In this document: one piece after another, positions 1 through 7,746 of the stretch
Layout of the letters: each line of letters starts with the position of its first letter
How positions within the stretch are numbered: the stretch's first letter is position 1
Assembly: GCA_018883705.1 (NCBI GenBank)
Contig: JAHLFQ010000123.1
Span: 1 to 9,706 of the forward strand
Length of the DNA: 9,706 nucleotides
From: Candidatus Cellulosilyticum pullistercoris
Lineage (GTDB): Bacteria > Bacillota > Clostridia > Lachnospirales > Cellulosilyticaceae
Direction of reading: 5' to 3'
The notes under the pieces: generated by a model
Told to the model about the DNA's origin: nothing
Databases searched by the model: none
The model's input: only the letters and a program-made list of their open reading frames with translations
Made by a program: the position numbers and the translations under genes

Positions 1-1365
1 CAATTATCGTATCAATTAAATACAGATAGAACTGATTATTTTCAGGAATACATATACTCTATAGAGCTTCTGGGGAAAATGCAGACAGGATATGCTGATT
101 TATTTAATGATGACAGTTTTTCTAAAGAAATGGAACTTGGATATCAGTTAAGTATACAGAGAAAAAAGTTAGTAGATGCTTATTATAATCAAGAAGATGA
201 TATAACCGTAATAGTAAATGGAGAGGAAAAGCATCTGATTGAACTTCTTACAAGTAATGCGCTCAGTACAAAAGAAAAAATTTATTATTATGATAAATGG
301 TATACAGCATATAATCAGGCGGTAGGAGAAATTTTTCTAGAGCTAGTAAAGATAGATAATCAAATAGCGATGCTTGAAGGGTATGACTCTTATGTAGCAT
401 ATATGTATGATATCTATGAAAGAGAGTATGCCTTAGAAGAGAGTAAGGCTTTCATAGAGAATGTCAAACAACTTGTGCCAAAGATTTATATGAAGCTTTC
501 TAAGAAAGCAGAAAGGGCGCAATATAATTTGCAATCCTATAGTTATGAGGATGAAGAAAGCCTGCTAGATAGCATAAAAGAGCATTTTATGAATCAAGAT
601 GAAACGCTAGGAGAAGCGTATGATTACCTTATTAGGTATAAGCTCTATGATATATCAACTAGGGATAATAAGTTATCAGGAGGACTGACCGTTTATTTAG
701 ATAGTTATCAGGAACCATTTATTCTTATAAATTATAGTAGACCCTATCAAACAGCATTAACTTTTATTCATGAATTTGGACACTATTTTTCCTATTTTGA
801 AACAGGAGGGCATCAAGGTGGATTAGATTTAGATGAAACCTATTCACAAGCTATGGAATTATTAGCAATGCCATACAGTGGAGCCATTCTAGGAAGTGAA
901 ACGTTAGGGGATGAAGCACAAGTTTATATCATGAGTAGTTTGTTACGGGCTATAATAGAAGGCTGTCTGTACGAAGAGTTCTTACAACAAGTATATGAAA
1001 ATCCAAATCAAACCGTACAAGAGCTAAATGCACTTTATACCAAGATTTCAGGTGAATATGGGATGAGTGTAGATGGTAGAAATTGGTGCCAAGTACCTCA
1101 TAATTATGAAGTGCCATTTTATTATTTTAGTTATGGTATTTCTGCTGTAGCAGCACTTGAAGTATGGGAGCAATCACTAAATCAAGAAACAGGGATACAA
1201 ACCTATTTAAATCTGATACAGGTAGGTAGAGAGAATCACTTTTTAGAAGCATTAGAAAAAGTAGGTTTAAGTAATCCGCTTGAGAAAGAAACATTAGAAA
1301 GAGTCATAAGATGTATCGCAGATTATTTAGATATAAATGAAATAATCTATGATAAGGCAGCTTAA
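1..1365 (+). CDS. M3-family zinc oligoendopeptidase (PepF-like), 5' end cut by the window edge
   Basis: The reading frame is open from base 1, giving 454 residues. PepF-type enzymes usually have about 560-600 residues, so roughly the first 100-150 are probably outside the window. The ATG at 79 is preceded by open in-frame codons and lacks a convincing ribosome binding site. The zinc motif HEFGH is at residues 257-261 of the visible part. A Glu near 279 in a DETYSQAMEL context is the likely third zinc ligand. A histidine near 367, in PHNYEVPFYYFSYG, matches the conserved C-terminal substrate-side region of M3 peptidases. The family cleaves short oligopeptides and is usually cytoplasmic; no signal peptide can be judged because the N-terminus is missing. 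The gene ends at TAA just before a hairpin terminator. Peptidase family membership is confident; substrate and exact subfamily are not. Confidence 0.88.
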   Translation, partial: QLSYQLNTDRTDYFQEYIYSIELLGKMQTGYADLFNDDSFSKEMELGYQLSIQRKKLVDAYYNQEDDITVIVNGEEKHLIELLTSNALSTKEKIYYYDKWYTAYNQAVGEIFLELVKIDNQIAMLEGYDSYVAYMYDIYEREYALEESKAFIENVKQLVPKIYMKLSKKAERAQYNLQSYSYEDEESLLDSIKEHFMNQDETLGEAYDYLIRYKLYDISTRDNKLSGGLTVYLDSYQEPFILINYSRPYQTALTFIHEFGHYFSYFETGGHQGGLDLDETYSQAMELLAMPYSGAILGSETLGDEAQVYIMSSLLRAIIEGCLYEEFLQQVYENPNQTVQELNALYTKISGEYGMSVDGRNWCQVPHNYEVPFYYFSYGISAVAALEVWEQSLNQETGIQTYLNLIQVGRENHFLEALEKVGLSNPLEKETLERVIRCIADYLDINEIIYDKAA

Positions 1366-1445
1366 GTTAAGTAAGGGGTTATGAATAGAAGAGCGTTCAT
1401 AAGAGTTAAGGTTATAGATGAAGCAAAAGAAGTTAGGGAAATAAT

Positions 1446-1497
1446 AAAAGAGGGACGGTTCTTGTATTATATAAGAACCGCCCCTTTTTATTATTGA
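1446..1497. terminator. Bidirectional intrinsic terminator between convergent genes
   Basis: CGGTTCTT at 1456-1463 pairs perfectly with AAGAACCG at 1473-1480. The stem continues through an A/C mismatch into GGG (1452-1454) with CCC (1482-1484), and then A/T pairs. Reading +, the stem runs into TTTTTATTATT. Reading -, it runs into CTTTTATTATTT. This fits termination of both the peptidase gene (+) and the oxidoreductase gene (-). Confidence 0.85.
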
Positions 1498-1518
1498 ATG
1501 ATTAAAAAGCATTTTAAT

Positions 1519-2745
1519 CTATTTTTGTAAATAATCATCCATACTTTGTGCGACTGTTTTAGCAGCCACAACAGCTTGAATCACAGTTTTTGCACCACTT
1601 ACAACGTCACCACAAGCAAAAATACCTTCTTTGGTAGTGTGACCTAATTCATCTGTTATCAGCAGACCATATTTGGTTTCAAGTCCAGTTGTATGAGCTA
1701 CGATATTATTTTTAGGGGTCTGACTAACTGCAATAATGACATGATCACATGGGAAAAGCTTTTCTGAGCCAGGAACAGTCTCAAGTTTTACAGTTCCATC
1801 TTCTTGAGTGACCTTTTGTGTATCAGCAAAAATAACACCTTCATCTGTAATTTCTACAGGTGATTTATAGAGTGTGAAAATGATACCATCTTCTTTTGCT
1901 TCATGAATTTCTTGTTTAGTAGCAGTCATATCCTCTTCACCACGACGATAGCAGATATGTACTTCCTCACTGCCGTAGTATTTAGCACTTCTAGCAGCAT
2001 CCATCGCTACATTACCAGCACCGATGACAATGACTTTTTTACCAAGACGGTAGCTTTGTGGATTTTTGAGATAATCAATCGCATAAAGAGTGTGGCCTAG
2101 CGTTTCACCTTTAATATTTAAGGTCTTAGGATTCCAAACTCCTGTACCAATGAAGATTGCATGATAGCCATCAGCTAATAGCTTATCCACTGTAATAACA
2201 GGACCAACAAGTGTGTTGTATTTAATAGCAACACCTAGCTGAATCAGTTTTTCTTCTAAATCTTCTACTAACTTTCTTGGTAATCTAAAGTCAGGGATAC
2301 CATAGGAAAGGACACCACCAATACGGTCTCTCATTTCAAAAATGGTAATTTGATAACCTTTCTTTGCAAGAAGCATAGCAACTGTTATACCTGCTGGACC
2401 TGAACCAACAATAGCGATACGTTTTCCGTTAAAAGGTTCTTTCTCGATACTTAATTCATGCAGATATTCAGTAGAAATATAGCGCTCTATATCACAGAAT
2501 TTAACAGGTTCACCTTTAATACCTCTAATGCAATTACCTTTACATTGATCTTCATGTGGACACACAATACTACAAATAGCACTGAGGGGATTATTTTCAA
2601 ATAAAATTTTGCCAGCATCATGAATTTTACCAGCCTCAAAAAGTGTAATCACTTCTGGGATGGAGGTATTAATGGGACAATTGCTTTGACATCTTGGATT
2701 TTTACATTTTAAGCAACGTTTTGCTTCTAGTAATAAATTTTCCAT
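1519..2745 (-). CDS. GltD/PreT-like NAD(P)-dependent FAD, Fe-S oxidoreductase
   Basis: This 408-aa protein has the layout of the glutamate synthase small subunit family. Its N-terminal half-domain holds two four-Cys groups (C11, C14, C19, C23 and C58, C62, C68, C72) expected to bind [4Fe-4S] clusters. An FAD-binding motif GSGPAG is at 114-119, and a second nucleotide-binding motif GAGNVA at 242-247 for NAD(P)H. The C-terminal FAD segment contains ACGDVVSGAKTVIQA. Such proteins pass electrons from NAD(P)H to a partner enzyme, such as GltB, PreA or another reductase. No partner gene is adjacent. Length (about 410 aa) and C-terminal pattern resemble PreT of dihydropyrimidine dehydrogenase as much as GltD, so I give no symbol. 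An upstream in-frame ATG at 2751 touches the AGGAGG sequence with no spacer, so I place the start at the ATG at 2745, six bases after it. Confidence 0.88.
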   Translation of the reverse strand: MENLLLEAKRCLKCKNPRCQSNCPINTSIPEVITLFEAGKIHDAGKILFENNPLSAICSIVCPHEDQCKGNCIRGIKGEPVKFCDIERYISTEYLHELSIEKEPFNGKRIAIVGSGPAGITVAMLLAKKGYQITIFEMRDRIGGVLSYGIPDFRLPRKLVEDLEEKLIQLGVAIKYNTLVGPVITVDKLLADGYHAIFIGTGVWNPKTLNIKGETLGHTLYAIDYLKNPQSYRLGKKVIVIGAGNVAMDAARSAKYYGSEEVHICYRRGEEDMTATKQEIHEAKEDGIIFTLYKSPVEITDEGVIFADTQKVTQEDGTVKLETVPGSEKLFPCDHVIIAVSQTPKNNIVAHTTGLETKYGLLITDELGHTTKEGIFACGDVVSGAKTVIQAVVAAKTVAQSMDDYLQK

Positions 2746-2751
2746 AAACAT

Positions 2752-2757
2752 CCTCCT
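2752..2757 (-). promoter_or_regulatory. Ribosome binding site that decides the oxidoreductase start
   Basis: On the - strand AGGAGG is followed by ATGTTTATG. The first ATG abuts the Shine-Dalgarno sequence and could hardly be used. The second lies six bases downstream, an ideal spacing. Confidence 0.75.
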
Positions 2758-2795
2758 ATATATTGATATTAAAATTAGTTAATAAACATAGGGCT

Positions 2796-2824
2796 ATTTT
2801 AAACAAAAAAGATATATTTATCAA
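2796..2824 (-). promoter_or_regulatory. Sigma-A-type promoter for the oxidoreductase gene
   Basis: On the - strand there is a -35 box TTGATA (2824-2819), a 17-base spacer, and a -10 box TAAAAT (2801-2796). Each box matches the consensus at five of six positions. Transcription would begin near 2789, leaving a leader of about 45 bases. Confidence 0.7.
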
Positions 2825-2853
2825 CTGTAATAGATTATTAAAGAGTGTATAAT
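2825..2853 (+). promoter_or_regulatory. Probable promoter of the moxR operon
   Basis: A perfect TATAAT lies at 2848-2853. The sequence 17 bases upstream (CTGTAA, 2825-2830) is a poor -35 box, so the promoter may need an activator or may simply be weak. It sits directly beside the -35 box of the divergent oxidoreductase promoter. A start near 2860 gives a leader of about 30 bases. Confidence 0.5.
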
Positions 2854-2891
2854 GAAAGAAATGACAATAATTGTACAGGAAGGAACAAAAA

Positions 2892-3824
2892 ATGGATAAA
2901 AGAGTAAGGGAAATAATGGATAACATTAAACGGGTCATTATTGGAAGAGATGAGACGATTAAGTATATGATTATTAGCTATTTATGTGAGGGACATATTT
3001 TGTTAGAAGGTGATCCGGGAGTGGGGAAAACCAAGCTAGCTCTTTCACTCATTAAGAGTATAGAGGGAGAATTTAATCGTGTTCAATTTACGCCAGATAT
3101 TTTGCCTTCAGATATTATTGGTTTCTGCTTATTAAATAAGCAGTCTAATAAGCTTGAGTATAAAAAGGGTGCAGCTTTTTGCAACTTTTTATTAGCAGAT
3201 GAAATTAATAGAGCATCGCCTAGAGTACAATCCAGTCTTCTAGAGGCTATGGAGGAAAGACAAGTCACAGTGGATGGGGTTATTCGTCAGTTACCTAATC
3301 CTTTTATGGTGATAGCTACAGAAAATACCATTGAGCAGCAAGGTACATATCCTTTACCGGAAGCACAATTAGATCGTTTTTTTATGAAACTAACATTAGA
3401 ATATCCTAATAAAGAAGAGTGGGAGAAAATATTAGATCAATCAGAGGGTAAAGACCCGTTGAAGAGTATCATGCCTGTAGTGAGTTTAGAAGAAATACAA
3501 AGCTTAAAACAAGCTATAGAAAAGGTACATGTTAGTAGAGAAGTAAAATCCTATATTATTAATATTGCAGAAGCAATTAGAGAAAATGAAATGGTACAGA
3601 CAGGGGTAAGTCCTAGGGGGACGATTGCTTTGCTAAAGGCAGCTAAGGGGTATGCATTACTGGAAGGACGCTCATATGCTTTACCAGATGATGTACATAA
3701 AGTTTTGATGCCTGTAGTGGGACATCGTATCGTGTTAGCAGGGCATGCGGAGTGGAAGCATATAAAAAGAGAAGCTTTATTAAAATCTATATTAGAAACA
3801 GTTACAGTACCGGTGTTCACATGA
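2892..3824 (+). CDS. MoxR-family AAA+ ATPase
   Basis: This 310-aa protein has all the core AAA+ features of the MoxR family. Walker A (GDPGVGKT) is at residues 40-47 and Walker B (LLADEI) at about 100-105. Sensor 1 (ATEN) is at 142-145, followed by AQLDRF at 158-163, and a sensor 2 region GVSPRG at 238-243 ahead of the C-terminal helical lid. MoxR proteins are cytoplasmic hexameric chaperone-like ATPases that remodel or activate partner proteins, often ones with von Willebrand A-like folds. The ATG at 2892 is chosen because AGGAAGGA ends seven bases upstream; a TTG at 2871 in the same frame lies upstream of that site and has no site of its own. The stop codon overlaps the start of the DUF58 gene in ATGA, so this is the first gene of a three-gene operon. 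The client is probably the DUF58 or transglutaminase product, which is inferred from context. Confidence 0.93.
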   Translation: MDKRVREIMDNIKRVIIGRDETIKYMIISYLCEGHILLEGDPGVGKTKLALSLIKSIEGEFNRVQFTPDILPSDIIGFCLLNKQSNKLEYKKGAAFCNFLLADEINRASPRVQSSLLEAMEERQVTVDGVIRQLPNPFMVIATENTIEQQGTYPLPEAQLDRFFMKLTLEYPNKEEWEKILDQSEGKDPLKSIMPVVSLEEIQSLKQAIEKVHVSREVKSYIINIAEAIRENEMVQTGVSPRGTIALLKAAKGYALLEGRSYALPDDVHKVLMPVVGHRIVLAGHAEWKHIKREALLKSILETVTVPVFT

Positions 3825-5113
3825 AGAGAAAACTAGCAACCATTCAAAAACTACCTATTAATGGGTTAATGTTTTCTGCTTTTATAGCAATAGGTATTTT
3901 GGCTTATGCAAGACCAGGACGCTTTATCAACGAATTATTTATATTAATAAGCATTATTATGCTTTTGGATGGCATCTATTTCTTATTAGTAATACCGCAT
4001 TTAAAAGTTACCATAGATGCTCCTAAAATGGTAGAAAAGAATGAAAGCTTTGCTTTGAAAATTGATATTACTAATAAGGTGTACCTACCTTCTTCTTATA
4101 TTTATATTAAGCCTAAAGAGGGAAAACGGAGTGTCTTGGAAAAGACACAAGTTATAGGATTAATGCTAGGGGCAAGGGAACATATCGAGCAGGAAGTATA
4201 CTACAAAGCTCAATTGTGTGGTCAAGAAGAAATGATGCTAGAAGAAGTGAGAATGCGAAGCTTTATAGGCTTCTTTAAAAAGTGTATGACTTTCAATTTA
4301 TGTGCGACCGTACAGGTATTACCCGAGATAAGACATCTAGAGTATATGCAACATTTCGATACTTTTTTAGCTCAGCTAAGTATCAGTAAAGGCAGGCAGA
4401 GTAAACAAGAAGATAATGATAATATAGGAGATGAAATTGGCTATGAGTTAAGGCCTTATGTAGAGGGTGATAGTCAGAGGCTCATTCATTGGAAGATAGC
4501 AGCATTGAGAGACGAGTATTTAGTAAGACAAAGAGAAGGTCATAAGGACCAAAAGAGAGAATTATTTTTTATTCTAAGTCCATTTGTGTGTTGGGAAAGT
4601 AATAACGAAGAAGCGGTTTTACATGACAAGATGATAACGAGCTTTGTATCATTAGTTGCGTATTATCTTAATAAGGGACAAAAGGTAAGAGTAGCTTATT
4701 ATAAAGATAAATCCTGGCAATATATAAAAATACGAGATAGCAGATACATACATGTTTTGCAAGAAACATTGAGTGAGTATACAGGACTTGGGATAGGGAA
4801 GACGTTTAATCAATGTGGTATTATGAGGAGTTTATTTCAACTTATTAAGGAAAAAGGTGGTGTTAGAGTACTGGTTTCCTCATATTGGAAACAAGATATG
4901 GAGAAGTATATTTTAAAAAATAAGTTTCAAACAGAGAATGTATCTATCATTTGGACAGGGGATAAAGCGCCAGATACTTTATCACAGGACTCACAATTTC
5001 CATTTTGGCATATGACAGATGAATATGGGCTAATTTGGTGTGCAGGGGAAGAGTTAGAAGCTGCGAAAGGAATAGATGAAATGTACAGCGCAAGGGAGGA
5101 AGTTGATGAGTAA
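3821..5113 (+). CDS. DUF58 family membrane-anchored protein
   Basis: This 430-aa protein has two N-terminal membrane segments (about residues 14-30 and 37-59) and a beta-rich middle region. Its DUF58 signature lies around residues 203-240: GDEIGYELRPYVEGD, then HWKIAALRDEYLVRQREG. That corresponds to the family pattern of a basic, GD-containing loop followed by HWK or DWK. DUF58 proteins are predicted to have a von Willebrand A-like fold and are almost always encoded next to moxR; their biochemical role is not established. The ATG at 3821 lies inside the ATGA that ends moxR. No purine-rich ribosome binding site precedes it, so translation probably depends on termination-reinitiation from moxR. 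A longer in-frame start at 3752 would overlap moxR by about 70 bases and is unlikely. The gene overlaps the next one by eight bases. Confidence 0.9.
   Translation: MKRKLATIQKLPINGLMFSAFIAIGILAYARPGRFINELFILISIIMLLDGIYFLLVIPHLKVTIDAPKMVEKNESFALKIDITNKVYLPSSYIYIKPKEGKRSVLEKTQVIGLMLGAREHIEQEVYYKAQLCGQEEMMLEEVRMRSFIGFFKKCMTFNLCATVQVLPEIRHLEYMQHFDTFLAQLSISKGRQSKQEDNDNIGDEIGYELRPYVEGDSQRLIHWKIAALRDEYLVRQREGHKDQKRELFFILSPFVCWESNNEEAVLHDKMITSFVSLVAYYLNKGQKVRVAYYKDKSWQYIKIRDSRYIHVLQETLSEYTGLGIGKTFNQCGIMRSLFQLIKEKGGVRVLVSSYWKQDMEKYILKNKFQTENVSIIWTGDKAPDTLSQDSQFPFWHMTDEYGLIWCAGEELEAAKGIDEMYSAREEVDE
5094..5099 (+). promoter_or_regulatory. Ribosome binding site inside the DUF58 gene, for the transglutaminase gene
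   Basis: GGGAGG lies six bases before the ATG at 5106, within the last codons of the DUF58 gene. It selects this start over the in-frame ATG at 5076. Confidence 0.7.
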
Positions 5114-7352
5114 ACCTCAATTAAAAGCAGTCAATAAGTGGATGATAGCAGGAACCTTGATGATTGTAGCAAGCCTTGGGGCTCATGTTCTACTTAGATT
5201 TGATATAAAAGTAGTACTTGGTATTACTTTTATAGAAGGGTTGCTACTACTTGGGCTTGGAGAGCGATTCGTAGAAAAACAAGAGAAAAAGACATTATCC
5301 TATCCACATTTTATCCTTAGTATACTAACAATAAGTGTCCTGGTTGTGGTAATCTATTTATTCGGGCAAGCAGCTTACATAACAGAAGAGGGTTATAGTG
5401 ATTGGTTTATGCATTTAAGGACTACAAGTTCTAAAAGTATAGAGTATGAGATGGGGACACTTATTCTGAGTTATTATTTAATAATGATTGGAACTTATCA
5501 TAAAGAGATTTGGGCTTCAATAGAGGATGATATTTGTAGGTGTTTGCCTAGTTCATGGTGTATATTACTTGGTATTGGATTAATGATCTATTCTAGAGAG
5601 GAATCGAACTATGTAAATCATACAGTAGGATTATTTGCTGGTGGTGGGCTCATGATAGTTTATCTTGCTTATAAGACATTTATAAGTAAAGAGCAAGGAG
5701 TTGCCTATCATATTAGTCCTAGGCGATATCTTGTTGGGTTTATAGGGTGCCTTTTAGGAATTGGAGTGATAGGGATTTATCTACCTGAATGCCAAGAATT
5801 ACCTGGAACGAGGTGGATTCGTATGGTAGCAAACTCTATAGGTGCAAAGCCTAACTTATATCAAAAGATACCCTATGTTACAAGATTAAATAGTGATATT
5901 CCTATATCTGATGCGGTACTTTTCGAAGTGAATGCAACGGAGCCTCTTTATCTTAGGGAAATTGCTTATAGTGAATATTTAGATGGCGTTTGGCGTGTAT
6001 CAGGAGCAGAGGAGAGTTATGATTTATATATTGACTTTAAACCACGTTATCTAAATGCGGAATATGTACAGTTAAACGCATTATTGGATGAAATTGCTTT
6101 TCAGAATAATCAAGATCCATCTATTTTCCCAGAGTATGCTAGGATTGCTAGCTATGAGACCAGTATTGTTCGGAAGAAAACTTATAAAATACTACAAAAT
6201 CCAATTAATAAGATTAACTATTTTACAGTCAATAGCTTCATTGATATTCAGGATGAAGCAGCAAAGTCAACCTACTATTACCAAAATCTTAATAACTGTT
6301 ACTTTCATAGTGAGAATATTATAGAACCCACTCATTATAAAGTGACTTATTATGACCGTGTTCCTAAGATAGGTAGTAGAGAATATGTTTTTTTAAGAAG
6401 CATTAACGGGAAAACATGGGAAAACATTTATAAGCGAGTTGTTGAAAATAGAAGTAAATATGAATCATATAATGAAAAGCTACCGAAAATCCTACTTACT
6501 TATACACCACTTGTACAATACCAAAACGCAAAAGAATACTTTTTACAAGTTCCAGAGGAGCTTATAAAAGAACTTAGTGACTTTACAAAGCAATTGACCA
6601 TAACACAAAAATCCGATTGGGGTAGAGTGGAGCTGATTTGTAACTTCCTTAAAAATAACTACTCATATCATTTGCAAAATAAAAAGGTTGAAGGAGACAG
6701 AGTTTTACACTTTCTCTTTGAAGAGAAGGAAGGAATATGTCAAGATTTCGCAACGAGTATGACGCTTATGTGTAGAAGTATAGGTATTCCCGCCAAATAT
6801 GTAACAGGCTACTATGCTTCTGAGAAGAATAAAGAAACTGGTAATTATATTATTAGGGAAAAGGATGCACATGCCTTTGTGGAGGTATATATTGCAGGAT
6901 ATGGTTGGATGAGTTTTGATCCTACACCTGATCGTTATATAGAAGAGATAAAAGAAGAAAAGACATTGGATTTGAGTAGTCAGATAAACATAAAACTAAT
7001 GATGATAGGTGGAGGAATACTCATCCTTATTTTACTTTTTAGAAGTAAGTTTAGCTGTTTTAAGGAAGCATGGTGGCTTATTATTTTTAGATTTACTAAT
7101 AAGCAAAGGCAATTGGAAAAGCTCATGATACGTCAGGAGATATGGTTAGAGAAAGCTGGTTTTCCTAGATATAGTCATGAAACCCTCTCTCAGTATATGC
7201 AAAGGCTTAAACAGTTTGATATAGATATTACTATAAGTGTAAAGCTTTATGAAAAACAGAAGTATGGAGCATTGCAGCCAAACAAAAGTGAAATACAAGC
7301 AGCTTATGAAGCCTATAAAACATTAAAATCTGTCCTAAAAAGATTAAAATAG
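5106..7352 (+). CDS. Multi-pass membrane protein with extracellular transglutaminase-like domain (TgpA-like)
   Basis: This 748-aa protein has about seven N-terminal hydrophobic segments (near 12-30, 34-52, 68-87, 116-131, 151-162, 172-189, 208-226). A long region predicted to lie outside the membrane follows, then one more membrane segment (about 629-645) and a tail of about 100 residues predicted to be cytoplasmic. The outer region contains a transglutaminase-like core with a complete triad: Cys545 in EGICQDFATS, His589 in DAHAFVEVY, and Asp605 in FDPTP. The tail contains KAGFPRYSHETLSQYMQRL, which resembles the DUF4129-type tail of TgpA proteins. Family members may crosslink or cleave proteins at the cell surface; no substrate is known here. 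It is the last gene of the moxR-DUF58 operon. The ATG at 5106 has GGGAGG six bases upstream. Domain assignment is firm; the reaction is inferred. Confidence 0.9.
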   Translation: MSKPQLKAVNKWMIAGTLMIVASLGAHVLLRFDIKVVLGITFIEGLLLLGLGERFVEKQEKKTLSYPHFILSILTISVLVVVIYLFGQAAYITEEGYSDWFMHLRTTSSKSIEYEMGTLILSYYLIMIGTYHKEIWASIEDDICRCLPSSWCILLGIGLMIYSREESNYVNHTVGLFAGGGLMIVYLAYKTFISKEQGVAYHISPRRYLVGFIGCLLGIGVIGIYLPECQELPGTRWIRMVANSIGAKPNLYQKIPYVTRLNSDIPISDAVLFEVNATEPLYLREIAYSEYLDGVWRVSGAEESYDLYIDFKPRYLNAEYVQLNALLDEIAFQNNQDPSIFPEYARIASYETSIVRKKTYKILQNPINKINYFTVNSFIDIQDEAAKSTYYYQNLNNCYFHSENIIEPTHYKVTYYDRVPKIGSREYVFLRSINGKTWENIYKRVVENRSKYESYNEKLPKILLTYTPLVQYQNAKEYFLQVPEELIKELSDFTKQLTITQKSDWGRVELICNFLKNNYSYHLQNKKVEGDRVLHFLFEEKEGICQDFATSMTLMCRSIGIPAKYVTGYYASEKNKETGNYIIREKDAHAFVEVYIAGYGWMSFDPTPDRYIEEIKEEKTLDLSSQINIKLMMIGGGILILILLFRSKFSCFKEAWWLIIFRFTNKQRQLEKLMIRQEIWLEKAGFPRYSHETLSQYMQRLKQFDIDITISVKLYEKQKYGALQPNKSEIQAAYEAYKTLKSVLKRLK

Positions 7353-7361
7353 TGCTAGAAT

Positions 7362-7409
7362 CCTCCTCTATGGAATACATATTAAATAGATAGATTACCA
7401 TAGAGGAGG
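7362..7409 (+). promoter_or_regulatory. Perfect 12-bp inverted repeat that masks a ribosome binding site
   Basis: CCTCCTCTATGG (7362-7373) is an exact reverse complement of CCATAGAGGAGG (7398-7409), with a 24-base AT-rich loop. The right arm contains AGAGGAGG, the Shine-Dalgarno sequence of the small gene at 7417, and the left arm is its anti-Shine-Dalgarno. In a transcript covering both arms the site would be paired. The hairpin could also act as a weak terminator for the preceding operon, but the T-run after it (TGTTTTAT) is short and the loop is large. Confidence 0.7.
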
Positions 7410-7416
7410 CTGTTTT

Positions 7417-7725
7417 ATGGAAAGAAGAGAAGAATTTAAAAGATGGTTACAAAATGAAAGACATAATAAATCTGAGAAACATATTCCAGAAAGAATAATA
7501 GATAGCTATCTTAAAAGCATACATAAGGTTTCAGATGCAATGTATGAGTTAGGAGTGATTTCTAAAAGGCTATATAGTATGAAGAGTGTAGAGGAAGTTC
7601 AAGCAGCAGTTAATCAGATTAGAAAAGACCGCACCTACCTGACCATGAATACAGAAAGTGGAAACATGCATCATAAAGCATTGAATCATTATATAAATTT
7701 TACTGAAGCGAAAGCCAATCAGTAA
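7417..7725 (+). CDS. Small 102-aa protein of unknown function
   Basis: This is a soluble, charged protein with no signal peptide or membrane segment. It looks mostly helical, with EEFKRWL near the start, then ERIIDSYLKSIHKVSDAMYE, and ends with SGNMHHKALNHYINFTEA. That order (a Phe-Trp helix, a Tyr-containing helix, a Tyr-Ser-Met-containing turn, then an ALNHYINF helix) recalls the SAM-like N-terminal domain seen ahead of nuclease or McrB-like domains, and loosely the core-binding domain of tyrosine recombinases. This comes from memory of family patterns and is only tentative. Here the domain stands alone. The ATG at 7417 has AGAGGAGG seven bases upstream, so the gene is very likely real, but that site lies in a 12-bp hairpin. 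It is separated from the transglutaminase gene by 64 bases and convergent with the SUKH gene. Confidence 0.78.
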   Translation: MERREEFKRWLQNERHNKSEKHIPERIIDSYLKSIHKVSDAMYELGVISKRLYSMKSVEEVQAAVNQIRKDRTYLTMNTESGNMHHKALNHYINFTEAKANQ

Positions 7726-7746
7726 AAGATAGTTTAAGAAAAATAT

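Noticed and set aside
1379..1402. A 7-bp inverted repeat (TTATGAA / TTCATAA) just after the peptidase gene
   Set aside because: It is short, AT-rich and not followed by a T-run. The stronger hairpin further on explains termination.
1381..1497. A 38-codon open frame on the + strand between the peptidase and oxidoreductase genes
   Set aside because: The AAGGGG before its ATG is only two bases away, and the frame runs straight through the terminator stem and T-run. It is very probably not a gene.
2752..2891. A riboswitch or other structured leader before either divergent gene
   Set aside because: The leaders would be only about 30-45 bases long and show no strong hairpins, which is too little for a known riboswitch class.
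3551..3820. An 89-codon frame on the - strand inside the moxR gene
   Set aside because: It lies wholly opposite a well-supported AAA+ gene with conserved motifs and has no supporting context. It is a shadow of the coding sequence.
7345..7350. TAAAAT as a possible -10 box for the 102-aa gene
   Set aside because: The matching -35 position (ATTAAA) is poor and the hexamer lies in the end of the transglutaminase gene, where AT-rich sequence is common.
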